Shown here: positions 8,455 through 16,825 of the stretch, in pieces | How the letters are laid out: the number at the start of each line of letters is the position of its first letter | Numbering within the stretch: position 1 is the first letter of the stretch | Assembly (NCBI RefSeq): GCF_000720135.1 | Contig: NZ_JOIU01000005.1 | Coordinates: forward strand, 1 to 64,000 | Source of the DNA: Streptomyces sp. NRRL S-1022 | GTDB lineage: Bacteria; Actinomycetota; Actinomycetes; Streptomycetales; Streptomycetaceae | Reading direction: 5' to 3' | DNA length: 64,000 nt | Notes under the pieces: generated by a model | What the model was told of the DNA's origin: nothing | The model's database searches: none | Seen by the model: the letters and a program-made list of their open reading frames with translations, nothing else | Program-made: the position numbers and the translations under genes

Positions 8455-9219
8455 GTGCCGAAGCGCAAGAACACGTTCTCATTGTGGCGACAGGGCCTGG
8501 CCCAGCGAGCCGTACACGCTGCCTGGTCCTGGGTCCAGCGCACCGGATCCGTCACGGCCGAGCACCCGGCGGGCCTCCGCTTCGGCGCGATCGGCGAAGC
8601 CACCCGGCTGGCCTTCCCGCTCGGCACGGTCTTCGGCGAACCCTGGATCCGGCTCGGCTCCCACTGCATCATCGCCGAGCAGGTCACCCTCACCGCCGGC
8701 CTGATGCCCGGCCTCGACCTCGGCCCGGACCCGATCCTGCGCATCGGCGACGGCGTGGTCCTAGGCCGCGGCAGCCATGTCATCGCGGACACGGCGGTCA
8801 CCATCGGCAGCGACTGCTACTTCGGCCCGTACGTCTACGTCACCTCCACCAACCACTCCTACGACGACCCGCACGAGCCCATCGGCCGGCAGTGGCCGCG
8901 GATGGAGCCGGTCGAGATCGGCCCGGGCTGCTGGATCGGCACCGGCGCGGTGATCCTGCCGGGCGCGCGGATCGGCCGGAACGTGGTCGTGGCGGCCGGT
9001 GCGGTGGTCCGGGGCACGGTGCCCGACCATGCGGTGGTGGCGGGGGCGCCCGCCAGGGTCGTACGGCGCTGGACGGCCGAGGACGGCTGGCAGCCGCCGC
9101 TGCGGACGCCCGCTCCGGTGCCGATACCCGACGGCATGACGCCGGGGCAGTTGCGGGCGCTGGCGGACCTGGACGAGGAGGCGATGGCGCGGCTGGCCGC
9201 GCTGGAGCCCGAGGGCTGA
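8455..9219 (+). CDS. hexapeptide-repeat (LbH) acyltransferase
   Basis: The 254-residue protein contains the left-handed beta-helix of the maltose/galactoside O-acetyltransferase group. Hexads run from about 55 to 200 (IRLGSHCIIAEQVTL, ILRIGDGVVLGRGSHVIA, VEIGPGCWIGTGAVILPG, VVVAAGAVVRGTV). The likely catalytic His is in TSTNHSYDDP. This looks like a DapH/LacA/WbbJ-type O-acetyltransferase that uses acetyl-CoA. The GTG start lacks a good ribosome binding site. A basic N-terminus (MPKRKN) precedes the domain. The acceptor is unknown. Confidence 0.8.
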   Translation: MPKRKNTFSLWRQGLAQRAVHAAWSWVQRTGSVTAEHPAGLRFGAIGEATRLAFPLGTVFGEPWIRLGSHCIIAEQVTLTAGLMPGLDLGPDPILRIGDGVVLGRGSHVIADTAVTIGSDCYFGPYVYVTSTNHSYDDPHEPIGRQWPRMEPVEIGPGCWIGTGAVILPGARIGRNVVVAAGAVVRGTVPDHAVVAGAPARVVRRWTAEDGWQPPLRTPAPVPIPDGMTPGQLRALADLDEEAMARLAALEPEG

Positions 9220-9229
9220 CGCGGCCGGG

Positions 9230-10087
9230 TCAGCCGGTCGCCAGCAGCAGCGTGCCCAGCAGGGCAAGACCGGCCCCCGCCGCCTGGACCGCGCGCAGCC
9301 GCTCGCGCAGGAAGCCGCGCGCGGCCAGCGCGGTCACCACCGGATACAGCGAGGCGAGGACGGCCGCGACGGTGACCGGACCGCTGCGGGCGGCGATCGC
9401 GTAGGTGCCGTTGGCCGCCACGTCGGCCAGTCCGACGAAGGCCAGCGCGGGCAGCGAGGCCCACGGGAAGCCGCCTCCCGGCAGGGCGGCACGGCCGCGC
9501 CGCACGGAGACGGCGAGCGCGGTCCCGCCCACCGCGATGTTCGTCAGCCGCTGCACGAACAGGGCGAGGAACAGGCCGGTCACATCGGTCGAGGCCTCCG
9601 CGATCAGCGCGAACACCGTCCCGAAGCCGAGCGCCGCGACCAGCGTGAGCAGCACCGCGCGCCGCTGCACGGCCGCGCCCCGCAGCTGCGGGCCGCCGGC
9701 GAGGACGACCCCGGTGACGGCGACCGCGATGCCCGCGACCTGGAGCAGTCCGGGCCGCTCGCCGAGGACCAGACCGACGCCGACGGGCACGGCGACGCTC
9801 AGGGTGGCGAGCGGCGAGACCACGCCCATGGGGCCGAGCGCGAGCGCCTGGTAGAAGGAGAGCAGGGCCACCGGTCCGGCCAGGCCCGCCGCGAACGCGA
9901 ACCACAGCCGGGGGCCGGCCTCGCTCCAGCCGCCGGTGGCGAACACGACCGCGCCCAGGACGGCCGCCGCGACCGCCTGCGAGACGACCACGACCGTCAG
10001 CGCCGGGGTACGCCGTGTCAGCAGCCCGCCGCCGAAGTCGGCCAGCCCCCACAGCAGGCTGGTGGTCAAGGCGAAGAATGCTGTCAC
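9230..10087 (-). CDS. EamA/DMT-family exporter
   Basis: The 285-residue protein has about ten hydrophobic helices in two EamA repeats, beginning TAFFALTTSLLWGLADFGGG and ending with RLRAVQAAGAGLALLGTLLL. DMT-family proteins export amino acids, purines or drugs. It is divergent from an XRE-cupin regulator with operator-like dyads in the 109-bp gap, a common arrangement in which the regulator controls the exporter. The substrate is probably a small amphipathic metabolite. The start is GTG at 10087. Confidence 0.85.
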   Translation of the reverse strand: MTAFFALTTSLLWGLADFGGGLLTRRTPALTVVVVSQAVAAAVLGAVVFATGGWSEAGPRLWFAFAAGLAGPVALLSFYQALALGPMGVVSPLATLSVAVPVGVGLVLGERPGLLQVAGIAVAVTGVVLAGGPQLRGAAVQRRAVLLTLVAALGFGTVFALIAEASTDVTGLFLALFVQRLTNIAVGGTALAVSVRRGRAALPGGGFPWASLPALAFVGLADVAANGTYAIAARSGPVTVAAVLASLYPVVTALAARGFLRERLRAVQAAGAGLALLGTLLLATG

Positions 10088-10136
10088 GGCCGGCCTCGCA
10101 GTACAGTTCGGTGAACGCTCAGGTGCACCTCACCGT

Positions 10137-10154
10137 AGTTCAGCACACTGAACT
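10137..10154. promoter_or_regulatory. inverted-repeat operator candidate for the XRE-cupin regulator
   Basis: AGTTCAG-CACA-CTGAACT is a perfect seven-bp dyad with a 4-bp spacer, between the divergent exporter and regulator genes. Related half sites occur nearby (GTTCGGTGAAC about 35 bp to the left, TTGAACTT at 10170), so several GTTCA/TGAAC boxes may bind one dimeric regulator. Confidence 0.6.
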
Positions 10155-10196
10155 GCGCCATTAAGAATATTGAACTTCCCGGATATTGGACGCAAC

Positions 10197-10769
10197 GTGT
10201 CGGACCTCGAACTCCTGACCCAGTCCCTGGCGCGCAACGTCAGGCACTGGCGCTCGGTGCGCGGCTTCACGCTGGACGTGCTCGCCGCCCGGGCCGGTGT
10301 CAGCCGCGGCATGCTCATCCAGATCGAGCAGGCCCGCACCAACCCCAGCATCGGCACGGTCGTCAAGATCGGCGACGCCCTCGGCGTCAGCATCACCACC
10401 CTCCTCGACTACGAGCAGGGCCCCCGGGTCCGCGTGGTCCCCGCGGAACGCGCCGTACGGCTCTGGCACACGGAGGCCGGCAGCTACAACCGGCTGCTCG
10501 CCGGCACCGAGGCGCCCGGACCGCTGGAGATGTGGGACTGGCGGCTGATGCCGGGGGAGAGCAGCCCCTCCGAGCCGCACCCCGGCGGCACCATCGAACT
10601 GGTCCACGTCACCGCCGGCGAGCTGACGCTCACCGTCGAGGGCGAGGAGTACCGCGTCCCGGCCGGCGCGAGCGTCTCCTTCGAGGCCAACGTCCCCCAC
10701 CGCTACGGCAACCGGGGCGAGGAGCCGATGGAGATGGTGATGGCCGTCTCGGTGCCGCCCGTGCCCTGA
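10197..10769 (+). CDS. XRE-family regulator with C-terminal cupin domain
   Basis: From GTG at 10197 the protein has 190 residues. The N-terminal helix-turn-helix (about 8-65) reads LDVLAARAGVSRGMLIQIEQ, with the recognition segment SRGMLIQIEQARTNPS. A cupin barrel follows at about 110-185 (SEPHPGGTIELVHVTAGELTL, VSFEANVPHRY). Such proteins sense a small ligand in the cupin and regulate nearby transporters or catabolic genes. TTG at 10170 would add nine residues and is less typical of the family. The divergent exporter is the likely target. Confidence 0.85.
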   Translation: MSDLELLTQSLARNVRHWRSVRGFTLDVLAARAGVSRGMLIQIEQARTNPSIGTVVKIGDALGVSITTLLDYEQGPRVRVVPAERAVRLWHTEAGSYNRLLAGTEAPGPLEMWDWRLMPGESSPSEPHPGGTIELVHVTAGELTLTVEGEEYRVPAGASVSFEANVPHRYGNRGEEPMEMVMAVSVPPVP

Positions 10770-10800
10770 GACACCGCTACGGCGGGCCGGCGGCCCTTGC

Positions 10801-10806
10801 TAGCGT
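10801..10806 (+). promoter_or_regulatory. -10 element for leaderless transcript
   Basis: TAGCGT ends 6 nt before the ATG at 10813, and no ribosome binding site is present, the layout of a Streptomyces leaderless mRNA. Confidence 0.55.
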
Positions 10807-10812
10807 GCGGCC

Positions 10813-11373
10813 ATGCGCGCACCCATCGGAGACTTCGACACCGCCACCCCCGCCCCGGACTGCCTGGACGAGCTGACCGCCCCGGTCGCCGACGCCGTAC
10901 GCCACTGGCAGGGCGCGGTCCCGGCCGACCGGATCCTGTACGTCGAGACCGAGCCGCAGTGGGCCGACACGGCCGTCTTCGTGGAGCACTACGGCCGGGA
11001 CCTGCTTCAGCATTCGGCGAACTGCGTGGTGGTCGCGGGCAAGCGGGCCGGCGAGACGACCCTGGCCGCCTGCGTGGTGCCGTCCACCACCCGGGTCGAC
11101 GTCAACGGTGCCGCCCGCCGTCAACTGGGCGCCCGCAAGGCCTCCTTCGCCTCGATGGAGACGGCGACCGGCGAGACCGGCATGGAGTACGGCGGCATCA
11201 CCCCGCTCGGGCTGCCCACCGGCTGGCCGGTCCTGGTGGACTCCGCCGTCGTCGACCTGCCCTACGTCCTGGTCGGCAGCGGACGCCGGCGCGGCAAGCT
11301 GCTGGTGCCCGGCAAGGCCCTAGCCGGACTGCCCGGCGCGGTCGTCCTGGAGGGGCTGGGCCTCACCGCCTGA
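10813..11373 (+). CDS. YbaK/EbsC-type aminoacyl-tRNA deacylase domain protein
   Basis: The 186-residue single-domain protein matches the YbaK/ProX editing fold: KASFASMETATGETGMEYGGI with the conserved Lys and GITPLG, and YVLVGSGRRRGKLLV near the C-terminus. This family hydrolyses mischarged tRNA (Cys-tRNA-Pro or Ala-tRNA-Pro) or related esters in trans. The start follows a leaderless-type promoter. The gene is alone, downstream of but not clearly linked to the XRE-cupin gene. Confidence 0.8.
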   Translation: MRAPIGDFDTATPAPDCLDELTAPVADAVRHWQGAVPADRILYVETEPQWADTAVFVEHYGRDLLQHSANCVVVAGKRAGETTLAACVVPSTTRVDVNGAARRQLGARKASFASMETATGETGMEYGGITPLGLPTGWPVLVDSAVVDLPYVLVGSGRRRGKLLVPGKALAGLPGAVVLEGLGLTA

Positions 11374-11430
11374 ACTGCCGGGGAGCGTCGTCCCGCCGTC
11401 CGGCGGCGCGCCGACCGGGGTGCAGGAGGG

Positions 11431-12651
11431 TCAGAACGCCTCGGCCGTCCCGAGGTACTGCTCGGCGAAGGCGGCCGCCGCCGCGGGCGAGGTGAACAGC
11501 CGGCGCAGCCGGGCCAGCGTGGTGCCGGCGCGGTACGAGTCGCCGTACGAGGCGCCGTGGTAGATCTCGGAGAGCCACTCCGAGAACTCCTGGTAGTCCC
11601 ACACCCGGCGCAGACAGGCGTCCGAGTAGCCGTCCAGGCCCGCCGGGTCCTCCTTGTCCAGGTACGCGGCCAGGGCGTCGCCGAGCAGGAACGCGTCGTG
11701 CAGCGCCAGGTTCATGCCCTTCGCCGCGATCGGCGCGACGAGGTGCGCGGCGTCGCCGGCCAGGAAGAGCCGGCCGAACACCATGGGCTCGACGACGTAG
11801 GTGTGCATGTCCAGCACCCGCTTCTCCAGCAGCCGCCCCTCCGTCAGCGGCGGCCGGTCCGCCGCCGCCAGGCGCCGCTGGAGCTGGTCCCAGACGCGCT
11901 CGTGCGTCCAGGCGTCCGGGTCGTCGCCGGGCGGGCACTGGAGGTAGTAGCGGGTCATCCCGGCACTGCGGGGCATGTGCCCGGCGAACCCGTCGGTGTG
12001 CATGCCGAACAGCACGCGGTCGGAGGACGGCGGTGCCTCGGCCAGCAGGGCCAGCCAGCCGATGCCGTAGTCGTGCCGGGAGATCCGCGCCCGCGGCGGC
12101 AGCGCGGCCCGGCTCGCCCCGCGCGCCCCGTCGCAGCCGGCGACGAAGTCGCAGTACACCAGCCGCCGTTCGCCGCTGTCCGGGTCGGTGTAGGAGACGG
12201 CGGGCCGGTCCGAGTCCAGATCGTGCAGGCGTACGTCCCGCACGCCGAAACGGATCTCGCCGCCGCGCACGTCGGCGTACTCGCGCACCAGGTCGGTCAC
12301 GAGCAGCGGCTGCGGGTGGATCCAGTGATGGCGCCCCGTCAGTTCCGCGTAGTCGAAGCGGTAGCCGTGCCCGTCGAAGCGGAACTCGCACGCGGAGTGC
12401 CGTTCGGCCCGCTCCACCAGCCGGCCGGCCAGACCGCGTCGCTCCAGTTCGCGTACGGCCCACTCCTCGACGACTCCGGCCCGCGGCCGCTGCTCGATGA
12501 ACGCCCTGCTCTCGGTCTCCAGGACCAGGCAGTCGAGACCGGCGGCCCGCAGGATGTTCCCGACGGTCAGGCCGGCCGGTCCGGCGCCCACGACGACGAC
12601 CGGGAAGCGGGCAGCGGTGGGGGAGGCGGGGCGGGGGGAGGGAGACGTCAC
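11431..12651 (-). CDS. pobA: 4-hydroxybenzoate 3-monooxygenase (FAD, NAD(P)H)
   Basis: The 406-residue group A flavoprotein monooxygenase has GAGPAG at 22-27 for the FAD ADP moiety, the DG motif in GCDGARGASR and the GD motif in LFLAGDAAHLVAPIAAKG. Segments RPRAGVVEEWAV, WIHPQPLLVTDLVREY and RYYLQCPPGDDPDAWTHERVWDQL are characteristic of PobA. It would convert 4-hydroxybenzoate to protocatechuate. No ring-cleavage (pca) genes are next to it, so the pathway must continue elsewhere. The GTG start is preceded by CATAAT 7 nt upstream, so transcription may be leaderless. The N-terminus is about 15 residues longer than usual and Ser/Pro-rich. Confidence 0.85.
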   Translation of the reverse strand: MTSPSPRPASPTAARFPVVVVGAGPAGLTVGNILRAAGLDCLVLETESRAFIEQRPRAGVVEEWAVRELERRGLAGRLVERAERHSACEFRFDGHGYRFDYAELTGRHHWIHPQPLLVTDLVREYADVRGGEIRFGVRDVRLHDLDSDRPAVSYTDPDSGERRLVYCDFVAGCDGARGASRAALPPRARISRHDYGIGWLALLAEAPPSSDRVLFGMHTDGFAGHMPRSAGMTRYYLQCPPGDDPDAWTHERVWDQLQRRLAAADRPPLTEGRLLEKRVLDMHTYVVEPMVFGRLFLAGDAAHLVAPIAAKGMNLALHDAFLLGDALAAYLDKEDPAGLDGYSDACLRRVWDYQEFSEWLSEIYHGASYGDSYRAGTTLARLRRLFTSPAAAAAFAEQYLGTAEAF

Positions 12652-12716
12652 GCGGGCAATTATGACGGTGTCCCGTCAGCCGGGCCGACGGGACACCGTG
12701 GGGGAGAGGTGAAGGG

Positions 12717-14360
12717 TCAGTGCGCGGGCGCGTCCGTCACCACGACCTCGTCGATGCTCTGCTCGATCGCCTCGGGCTTGGACGCGGTGGCCTTGGCCCA
12801 GTAGTACACGACCAGGGAGAAGACCGCGACGATCAGCATGTCCCACCACAGCCCGATGGTGCCCCGGCCGCCGCCGAAACCGCCCAGCCAGGAGATCACG
12901 CCCATGCCCAGCAGGTACCCGGGCAGCCACTGCGCCGCCCTGAAGTCCAGCCGCGGCGCGTCCGGCAGGCCCTTGCGGATCGCGTACCAGGCGTACGAGC
13001 CGAGCAGCACGTAGCCGAGCAGGATCGCGAAGCCCAGCCGCCACAGCGTGCCCCAGCCGGCCCAGTAGATGATCAGGTCGGCGACCACGAAGGACAGCGG
13101 CGAGACGATCTTGCCGCCGGGCAGCCGGTACGGGCGCTCCAGGTGCGGCAGCCGGTCGGCGAACACGCCGTAGGCCAGCGGGGCGCCCGCGTACATCAGC
13201 ACGCTCGCCGAGGTGATGAAGCCCACCAGCGTCTGCCAGCTCGGGAACGGCAGGAAGCAGATCACACCGGTGACGAACGCGATGATCAGGCCGAACCACG
13301 GCACACCGCGCTTGTCGGTCTTGGTGAACAGCTTCGGTGCGTACCCGTTCTTCGCGAGGCCGTAGGAGACGCGGGAGGTGGCCGTGGTGTAGATCAGGCC
13401 GGTGCCGCCGGGGGAGATCACCGCGTCGATGTACAGCACCACGCTCAGCCAGCCCAGGCCCACCAGGGTGGCGAGGCCCGCCCAGGGGCCGCTGATGCCC
13501 GGGAAGTCCAGGTGGGCCCAGCCGTGCGCGAAGGAGGTGTGCGGCAGGGCGGCGATGAAGACGACCTGGAGCAGGAGGTAGATGACGGCGCCGATCGCGA
13601 CCGAGCCCAGCGTCGCGCGCGGCAGGTCGCGCTGCGGGTTGCGGCTCTCGCCGGCCAGCTGGATCGCCTGCTCGAAGCCCAGCAGGGCGAAGATGATGCC
13701 GCTGTCGCTGATGGCGCTCAGCACGCCCTTGGCGCCGAACGGCGCGAAGCCCTCGGAGGTGAAGTTGCCGGGGTGGAAGTTGCCGATCGCGATGACGAAG
13801 ATCGCCGCGAGCGGGACGGCGATCTTCCACCAGGTCGCGGCGCTGTTGGTGTGCGCCAGGGCACGGACGCCGAAGAAGTTGACGCCGACGAAGAGGGCCA
13901 TGAGCACCACGGCCACGGCGAAGCCGCTCGCGGTCAGCGTGCCGTCGGGGTGCTGGAGGCCGGTGGCCCACTGCCAGTGCTTGGCGTAGCCGATCATGGC
14001 CTCGACCTCGATCGGGGCCACCGTCGCCGCCTGCAGCCAGGAGAACCAGCCGAAGGACATGCCGGCCAGGCCGCCGAAGGCGTAGTGCGGGTAGCGGGCG
14101 GTGCCGCCGGCCACAGGGAACATGCCGCCGAGTTCGGCGTGCACCAGGGCGAGCAGCACGATGGCCACCGCGCCGATCACCCACGAGATGATCGCCGCGG
14201 GGCCCGCCGCCACAACCGCCTTCTCGGCGCCGAAGAGCCAGCCGGACCCGATGATGGAGCCCACCGAGGCCCACATCAGGCCGATGAGCCCGACGTCCCG
14301 GCGCAAGCCGCCGCCGGAGTCCGTCGGGGCTATCGGCACAGCATGGTCGACTTTCGCCAT
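12717..14360 (-). CDS. APC-superfamily amino acid permease
   Basis: The 547-residue transporter has about 12 membrane helices. The first helix reads GLIGLMWASVGSIIGSGWLFG, with the unwound GSG typical of APC carriers, and the sixth-helix region has SDSGIIFALLGFEQAIQLAGE. ATG at 14360 (MAKVDHAVPIAP) is preceded by GAGAGG, so the further upstream start at 14414 is not needed. It probably imports amino acids or related amines, but the substrate is not evident. A 200-bp upstream region with strong inverted repeats separates it from the CoA-binding protein gene, which is also on this strand. Confidence 0.85.
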   Translation of the reverse strand: MAKVDHAVPIAPTDSGGGLRRDVGLIGLMWASVGSIIGSGWLFGAEKAVVAAGPAAIISWVIGAVAIVLLALVHAELGGMFPVAGGTARYPHYAFGGLAGMSFGWFSWLQAATVAPIEVEAMIGYAKHWQWATGLQHPDGTLTASGFAVAVVLMALFVGVNFFGVRALAHTNSAATWWKIAVPLAAIFVIAIGNFHPGNFTSEGFAPFGAKGVLSAISDSGIIFALLGFEQAIQLAGESRNPQRDLPRATLGSVAIGAVIYLLLQVVFIAALPHTSFAHGWAHLDFPGISGPWAGLATLVGLGWLSVVLYIDAVISPGGTGLIYTTATSRVSYGLAKNGYAPKLFTKTDKRGVPWFGLIIAFVTGVICFLPFPSWQTLVGFITSASVLMYAGAPLAYGVFADRLPHLERPYRLPGGKIVSPLSFVVADLIIYWAGWGTLWRLGFAILLGYVLLGSYAWYAIRKGLPDAPRLDFRAAQWLPGYLLGMGVISWLGGFGGGRGTIGLWWDMLIVAVFSLVVYYWAKATASKPEAIEQSIDEVVVTDAPAH

Positions 14361-14439
14361 GTCAAGTGGCCTCTCAGATCGTAAACACAGGATTAACGAG
14401 CAAGGAGGCCACACATTAGGGACGCGTTCCGTCTTGGCA

Positions 14440-14495
14440 GAAGACTGTTAACCAAGTTTTGACCCGGGATCTCCGGTGTCTTGGGAACAGTCTTC
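14440..14495. promoter_or_regulatory. long inverted repeat in the permease upstream region
   Basis: GAAGACTGTT (14440-14449) and AACAGTCTTC (14486-14495) are perfect 10-bp arms. Inside and across them lie CTTGG/CCAAG pairs that could form alternative stems. The 202-bp gap (14361-14562) is less GC-rich than the genes and carries no ORF. It may hold the permease promoter and a binding site or leader structure. Confidence 0.5.
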
Positions 14496-14562
14496 GCACA
14501 GGTCAGGGCATGGGCCGAATGTCAATATTCAGCGGTGAATTGTGAGAAGAAAGTGAGACAGG

Positions 14563-14970
14563 TCAGCGCAGGAGGGGAATTTCGATCGCGGGGCACCGGT
14601 CCATGACCATCTCCAGGCCCGCCGCCCGGGTCCGCGCGTACGCGGCCTCGTCGACGACGCCCAGCTGGAACCACACCGCCCGCGCGCCCTTCGCCACGGC
14701 CTCGTCCGCGACCGGGCCGGCCAGCTCGCTGTTGACGAAGACGTCGACCACGTCCACGTCGAAGGGGACGTCCGCGAGGGAGGCGTAGCCCCGCTCGCCG
14801 TGCACCGTCTCGGCCTTCGGGTGCACCGGCACGATCCGCTTGCCGAACCGTTGCAGCACCCGTGCCACCCCGTAGGCGGCCCGGTGCTGGTTCGAGGACA
14901 GGCCGACCACCGCCCAGGTGTCGCCCATCCCGGTCAGGATCCTGCGGATCGTCGCCTCGTCGCCGTACAT
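14563..14970 (-). CDS. CoA-binding domain protein (YccU-like)
   Basis: The 135-residue protein is a single Rossmann-like CoA_binding_2 domain: WAVVGLSSNQHRAAYGVARVL provides the nucleotide loop, and KRIVPVHPKAETVHGERGY, VDVVDVFVNSE and ARAVWFQLGVVDE follow in order. The family is small and soluble and binds CoA or acyl-CoA. Its physiological role is not settled. The gene has no obvious partner. Confidence 0.85.
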   Translation of the reverse strand: MYGDEATIRRILTGMGDTWAVVGLSSNQHRAAYGVARVLQRFGKRIVPVHPKAETVHGERGYASLADVPFDVDVVDVFVNSELAGPVADEAVAKGARAVWFQLGVVDEAAYARTRAAGLEMVMDRCPAIEIPLLR

Positions 14971-15110
14971 CGGCCGCCTCCTCGGGCTGCGGGAACTGTG
15001 TGTCCGGGCAACAGTGCCCCGGCGGGTACGGATTCCCGCCGTACCCCGGCACGATGACCGCGCGCTGACCGGAATCGGTGCGAGCCGCTGCGTACGGGCG
15101 CTCGCCCGCC

Positions 15111-15116
15111 TACGCT
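15111..15116 (+). promoter_or_regulatory. -10 element for leaderless transcript
   Basis: TACGCT ends 6 nt before the GTG at 15123 and no ribosome binding site precedes that codon. Confidence 0.5.
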
Positions 15117-15122
15117 CACCCC

Positions 15123-15959
15123 GTGCTGCACATCCTCGACGCCCGAACCGGTGAGCCCGTCCCCGCCGCGCCCGCCCGCCGCGGCCTGACCCGCATCCAG
15201 GCCCACGCCCGGCGTCTCGACCCGACGGCCCTGCGGGTGCTGCTCACCGCCGACCTGCTCGTCCGCGCGCTGGAACTGGGCGGCACCCCGGTCTGGACGA
15301 TCCTCACGTCCCCCCGCGACCACGCCGAGCTCCGCACCGCCGCCACCCGCCTGGCCATCCGCCCCTTCGAAGACGCCCACGACCTCGCCTCGGGCCTCGG
15401 CGAGTCCCAGGCCATCCATGTGGCGCAACGGGGGGCCGGGAACACCCTCGGGGAGGGACCGGTGGTCGGCGTAGGGGAGGTGGAGTGGCCCGGTGCGAGT
15501 GCGGGTGCGGGAGCCGATCCTGGTGCCGGTGCGGCTGTCGCCGGTGGGCGTTTCGCCGCCGGGGATGCCCGTGGAACGTCGGATCCCGCCGGACCCTCGC
15601 CGCTTCCCGTGCTGCTCTCCGACCCCTCCGCCCTCCGGCTCGCGCTGCTCGCCGTCCCGCGGAGCGAACCCGTACGGCTGGACCCGGCCGCCCTGGAGGA
15701 CGCCGCCGGGAATCTCGCCCGGTGGCGGCGGGCCGTCGCCGGCTGGGCGCGGCAGCCCTCGCGGCCGGTCCCCGGCGAGGTGCGGGAACGGCTGCGTGCC
15801 GCCTGGGAGGACGACCTGGACCTGCCCGCGGTGCTCGGCGTCCTGCGTGACGTGGAGAGCGCCCCCGGTCTCGCGGACGGCGCCCGGTTCGAGACGTTCG
15901 CCTACGCCGACCGGTTGCTGGCCCTCGATCTCGTGCGGGACATCGGGGGTGCGGGGTGA
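15123..15959 (+). CDS. cysteinyl-tRNA-synthetase-like protein lacking catalytic motifs
   Basis: The 278-residue product begins LHILDARTGEPVPAAP, echoing the first strand of CysRS, and ends DDLDLPAVLGVLRDVESAPG ... RFETFAYADRLLALDL, close to the end of the CysRS DALR-like region (DDLNTPxAL ... FDxxLGLDL). Between them I see neither HIGH nor KMSKS, and the zinc Cys/His set is absent. A Gly/Ala-rich linker lies near residues 125-165. It looks like a reduced CysRS paralogue with no aminoacylation activity. GTG at 15123 follows a leaderless-type promoter; the in-frame start at 15078 is less likely. It is followed by sixA. The relationship is read by eye, so confidence is moderate. Confidence 0.5.
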   Translation: MLHILDARTGEPVPAAPARRGLTRIQAHARRLDPTALRVLLTADLLVRALELGGTPVWTILTSPRDHAELRTAATRLAIRPFEDAHDLASGLGESQAIHVAQRGAGNTLGEGPVVGVGEVEWPGASAGAGADPGAGAAVAGGRFAAGDARGTSDPAGPSPLPVLLSDPSALRLALLAVPRSEPVRLDPAALEDAAGNLARWRRAVAGWARQPSRPVPGEVRERLRAAWEDDLDLPAVLGVLRDVESAPGLADGARFETFAYADRLLALDLVRDIGGAG

Positions 15960-15993
15960 GCGGGGCGTGGGGGCCGGTGTGCGGGAGGCGGGG

Positions 15994-16536
15994 GTGAGGC
16001 GACCGGCCGGGGGCGGCCCGCTGCGGCGGCTGGTGGTGCTGCGGCACGCCAAGTCCGCCCGGCCCGAGGGGGTCGAGGACCACCGCAGGCCGCTCGCGCC
16101 GCGTGGCCTGCGGGACGCGCCGGCCGCCGGGCGGGCCCTCGCCGCCGGCCCGCTGCCCGACCTCGCCCTGTGCTCCACCGCCGTACGCGCCCGCCGCACC
16201 TGGGAGCTGGCCTCCGCCGAGTGGGCCACGCCACCGCCGGTCCGCTACGACCGGCGGCTGTACGCGCCCGGCGTACCGGAGCTGCTGGAGGTGGTGCGCG
16301 AGGTGCCGGCGCGGGTGCGCACGCTCCTGCTGGTCGGGCACAACCCCGGCCTGGAGGACCTGGTGCTCGCCCTGGCCGCGGACGGCCTCGACGACACGCT
16401 GGACCGGGTGCGCGCGAAGTTCCCGACCTCCGCGTGCGCCGTGCTCGCCTGGCACGGCACCGGCTGGCCGGACCTCGGCCCCGGCGGCGCCCTGCTCATC
16501 TCGTTCACGGTCCCGCGCGGGAGGAAGCGGGGCTAG
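15994..16536 (+). CDS. SixA-type phosphohistidine phosphatase (histidine phosphatase family)
   Basis: The 180-residue protein has the RHG-type motif as LVVLRHAKSARPE, the RPLAPRGLRDA segment typical of SixA, and LLVGHNPGLEDL supplying the second histidine. SixA enzymes remove phosphate from phosphohistidine. I chose GTG at 15994 because GGGAGG precedes it at a good distance; in-frame GTG codons at 15967 and 15979 are alternatives. It starts 34 bp after the CysRS-like gene and may be co-transcribed with it. The 289-bp gap downstream (16537-16825) holds no gene I can support. Confidence 0.8.
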   Translation: MRRPAGGGPLRRLVVLRHAKSARPEGVEDHRRPLAPRGLRDAPAAGRALAAGPLPDLALCSTAVRARRTWELASAEWATPPPVRYDRRLYAPGVPELLEVVREVPARVRTLLLVGHNPGLEDLVLALAADGLDDTLDRVRAKFPTSACAVLAWHGTGWPDLGPGGALLISFTVPRGRKRG

Positions 16537-16813
16537 CGAGGGGGTCCCGGTCGAACGGCCGGGATCACCCGGCACCACAAGGGCGGCACGGCCATGGCAC
16601 GGCATCGGGATGCCTCTTCTCCCGTGCCGGACGGTCTGCCGCCGCTCGCGGAGCATGCTCGTGGAGCATGACCGGGGACGAGGGTGCCTGTATCCGCGGC
16701 GGCGAAGACGGCCCGCGCAAGACGCCGCCGGGTGATCACCTGCCGGACTGCCGGCGGCCGGCGGACCGTCTGTCCGGCGCATCCGGCTCCGCAGGACGTC
16801 CCCGGCCACGGAT

Positions 16814-16819
16814 TAGGCT
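16814..16819 (+). promoter_or_regulatory. -10 element for leaderless transcript
   Basis: TAGGCT ends 6 nt before the ATG at 16826 and no ribosome binding site is present. Confidence 0.55.
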
Positions 16820-16825
16820 GGCGGA

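Noticed and set aside
16537..16825. Small gene between sixA and yigZ
   Set aside because: No frame has a start, ribosome site and plausible protein. I see nothing beyond short palindromes and the yigZ promoter.
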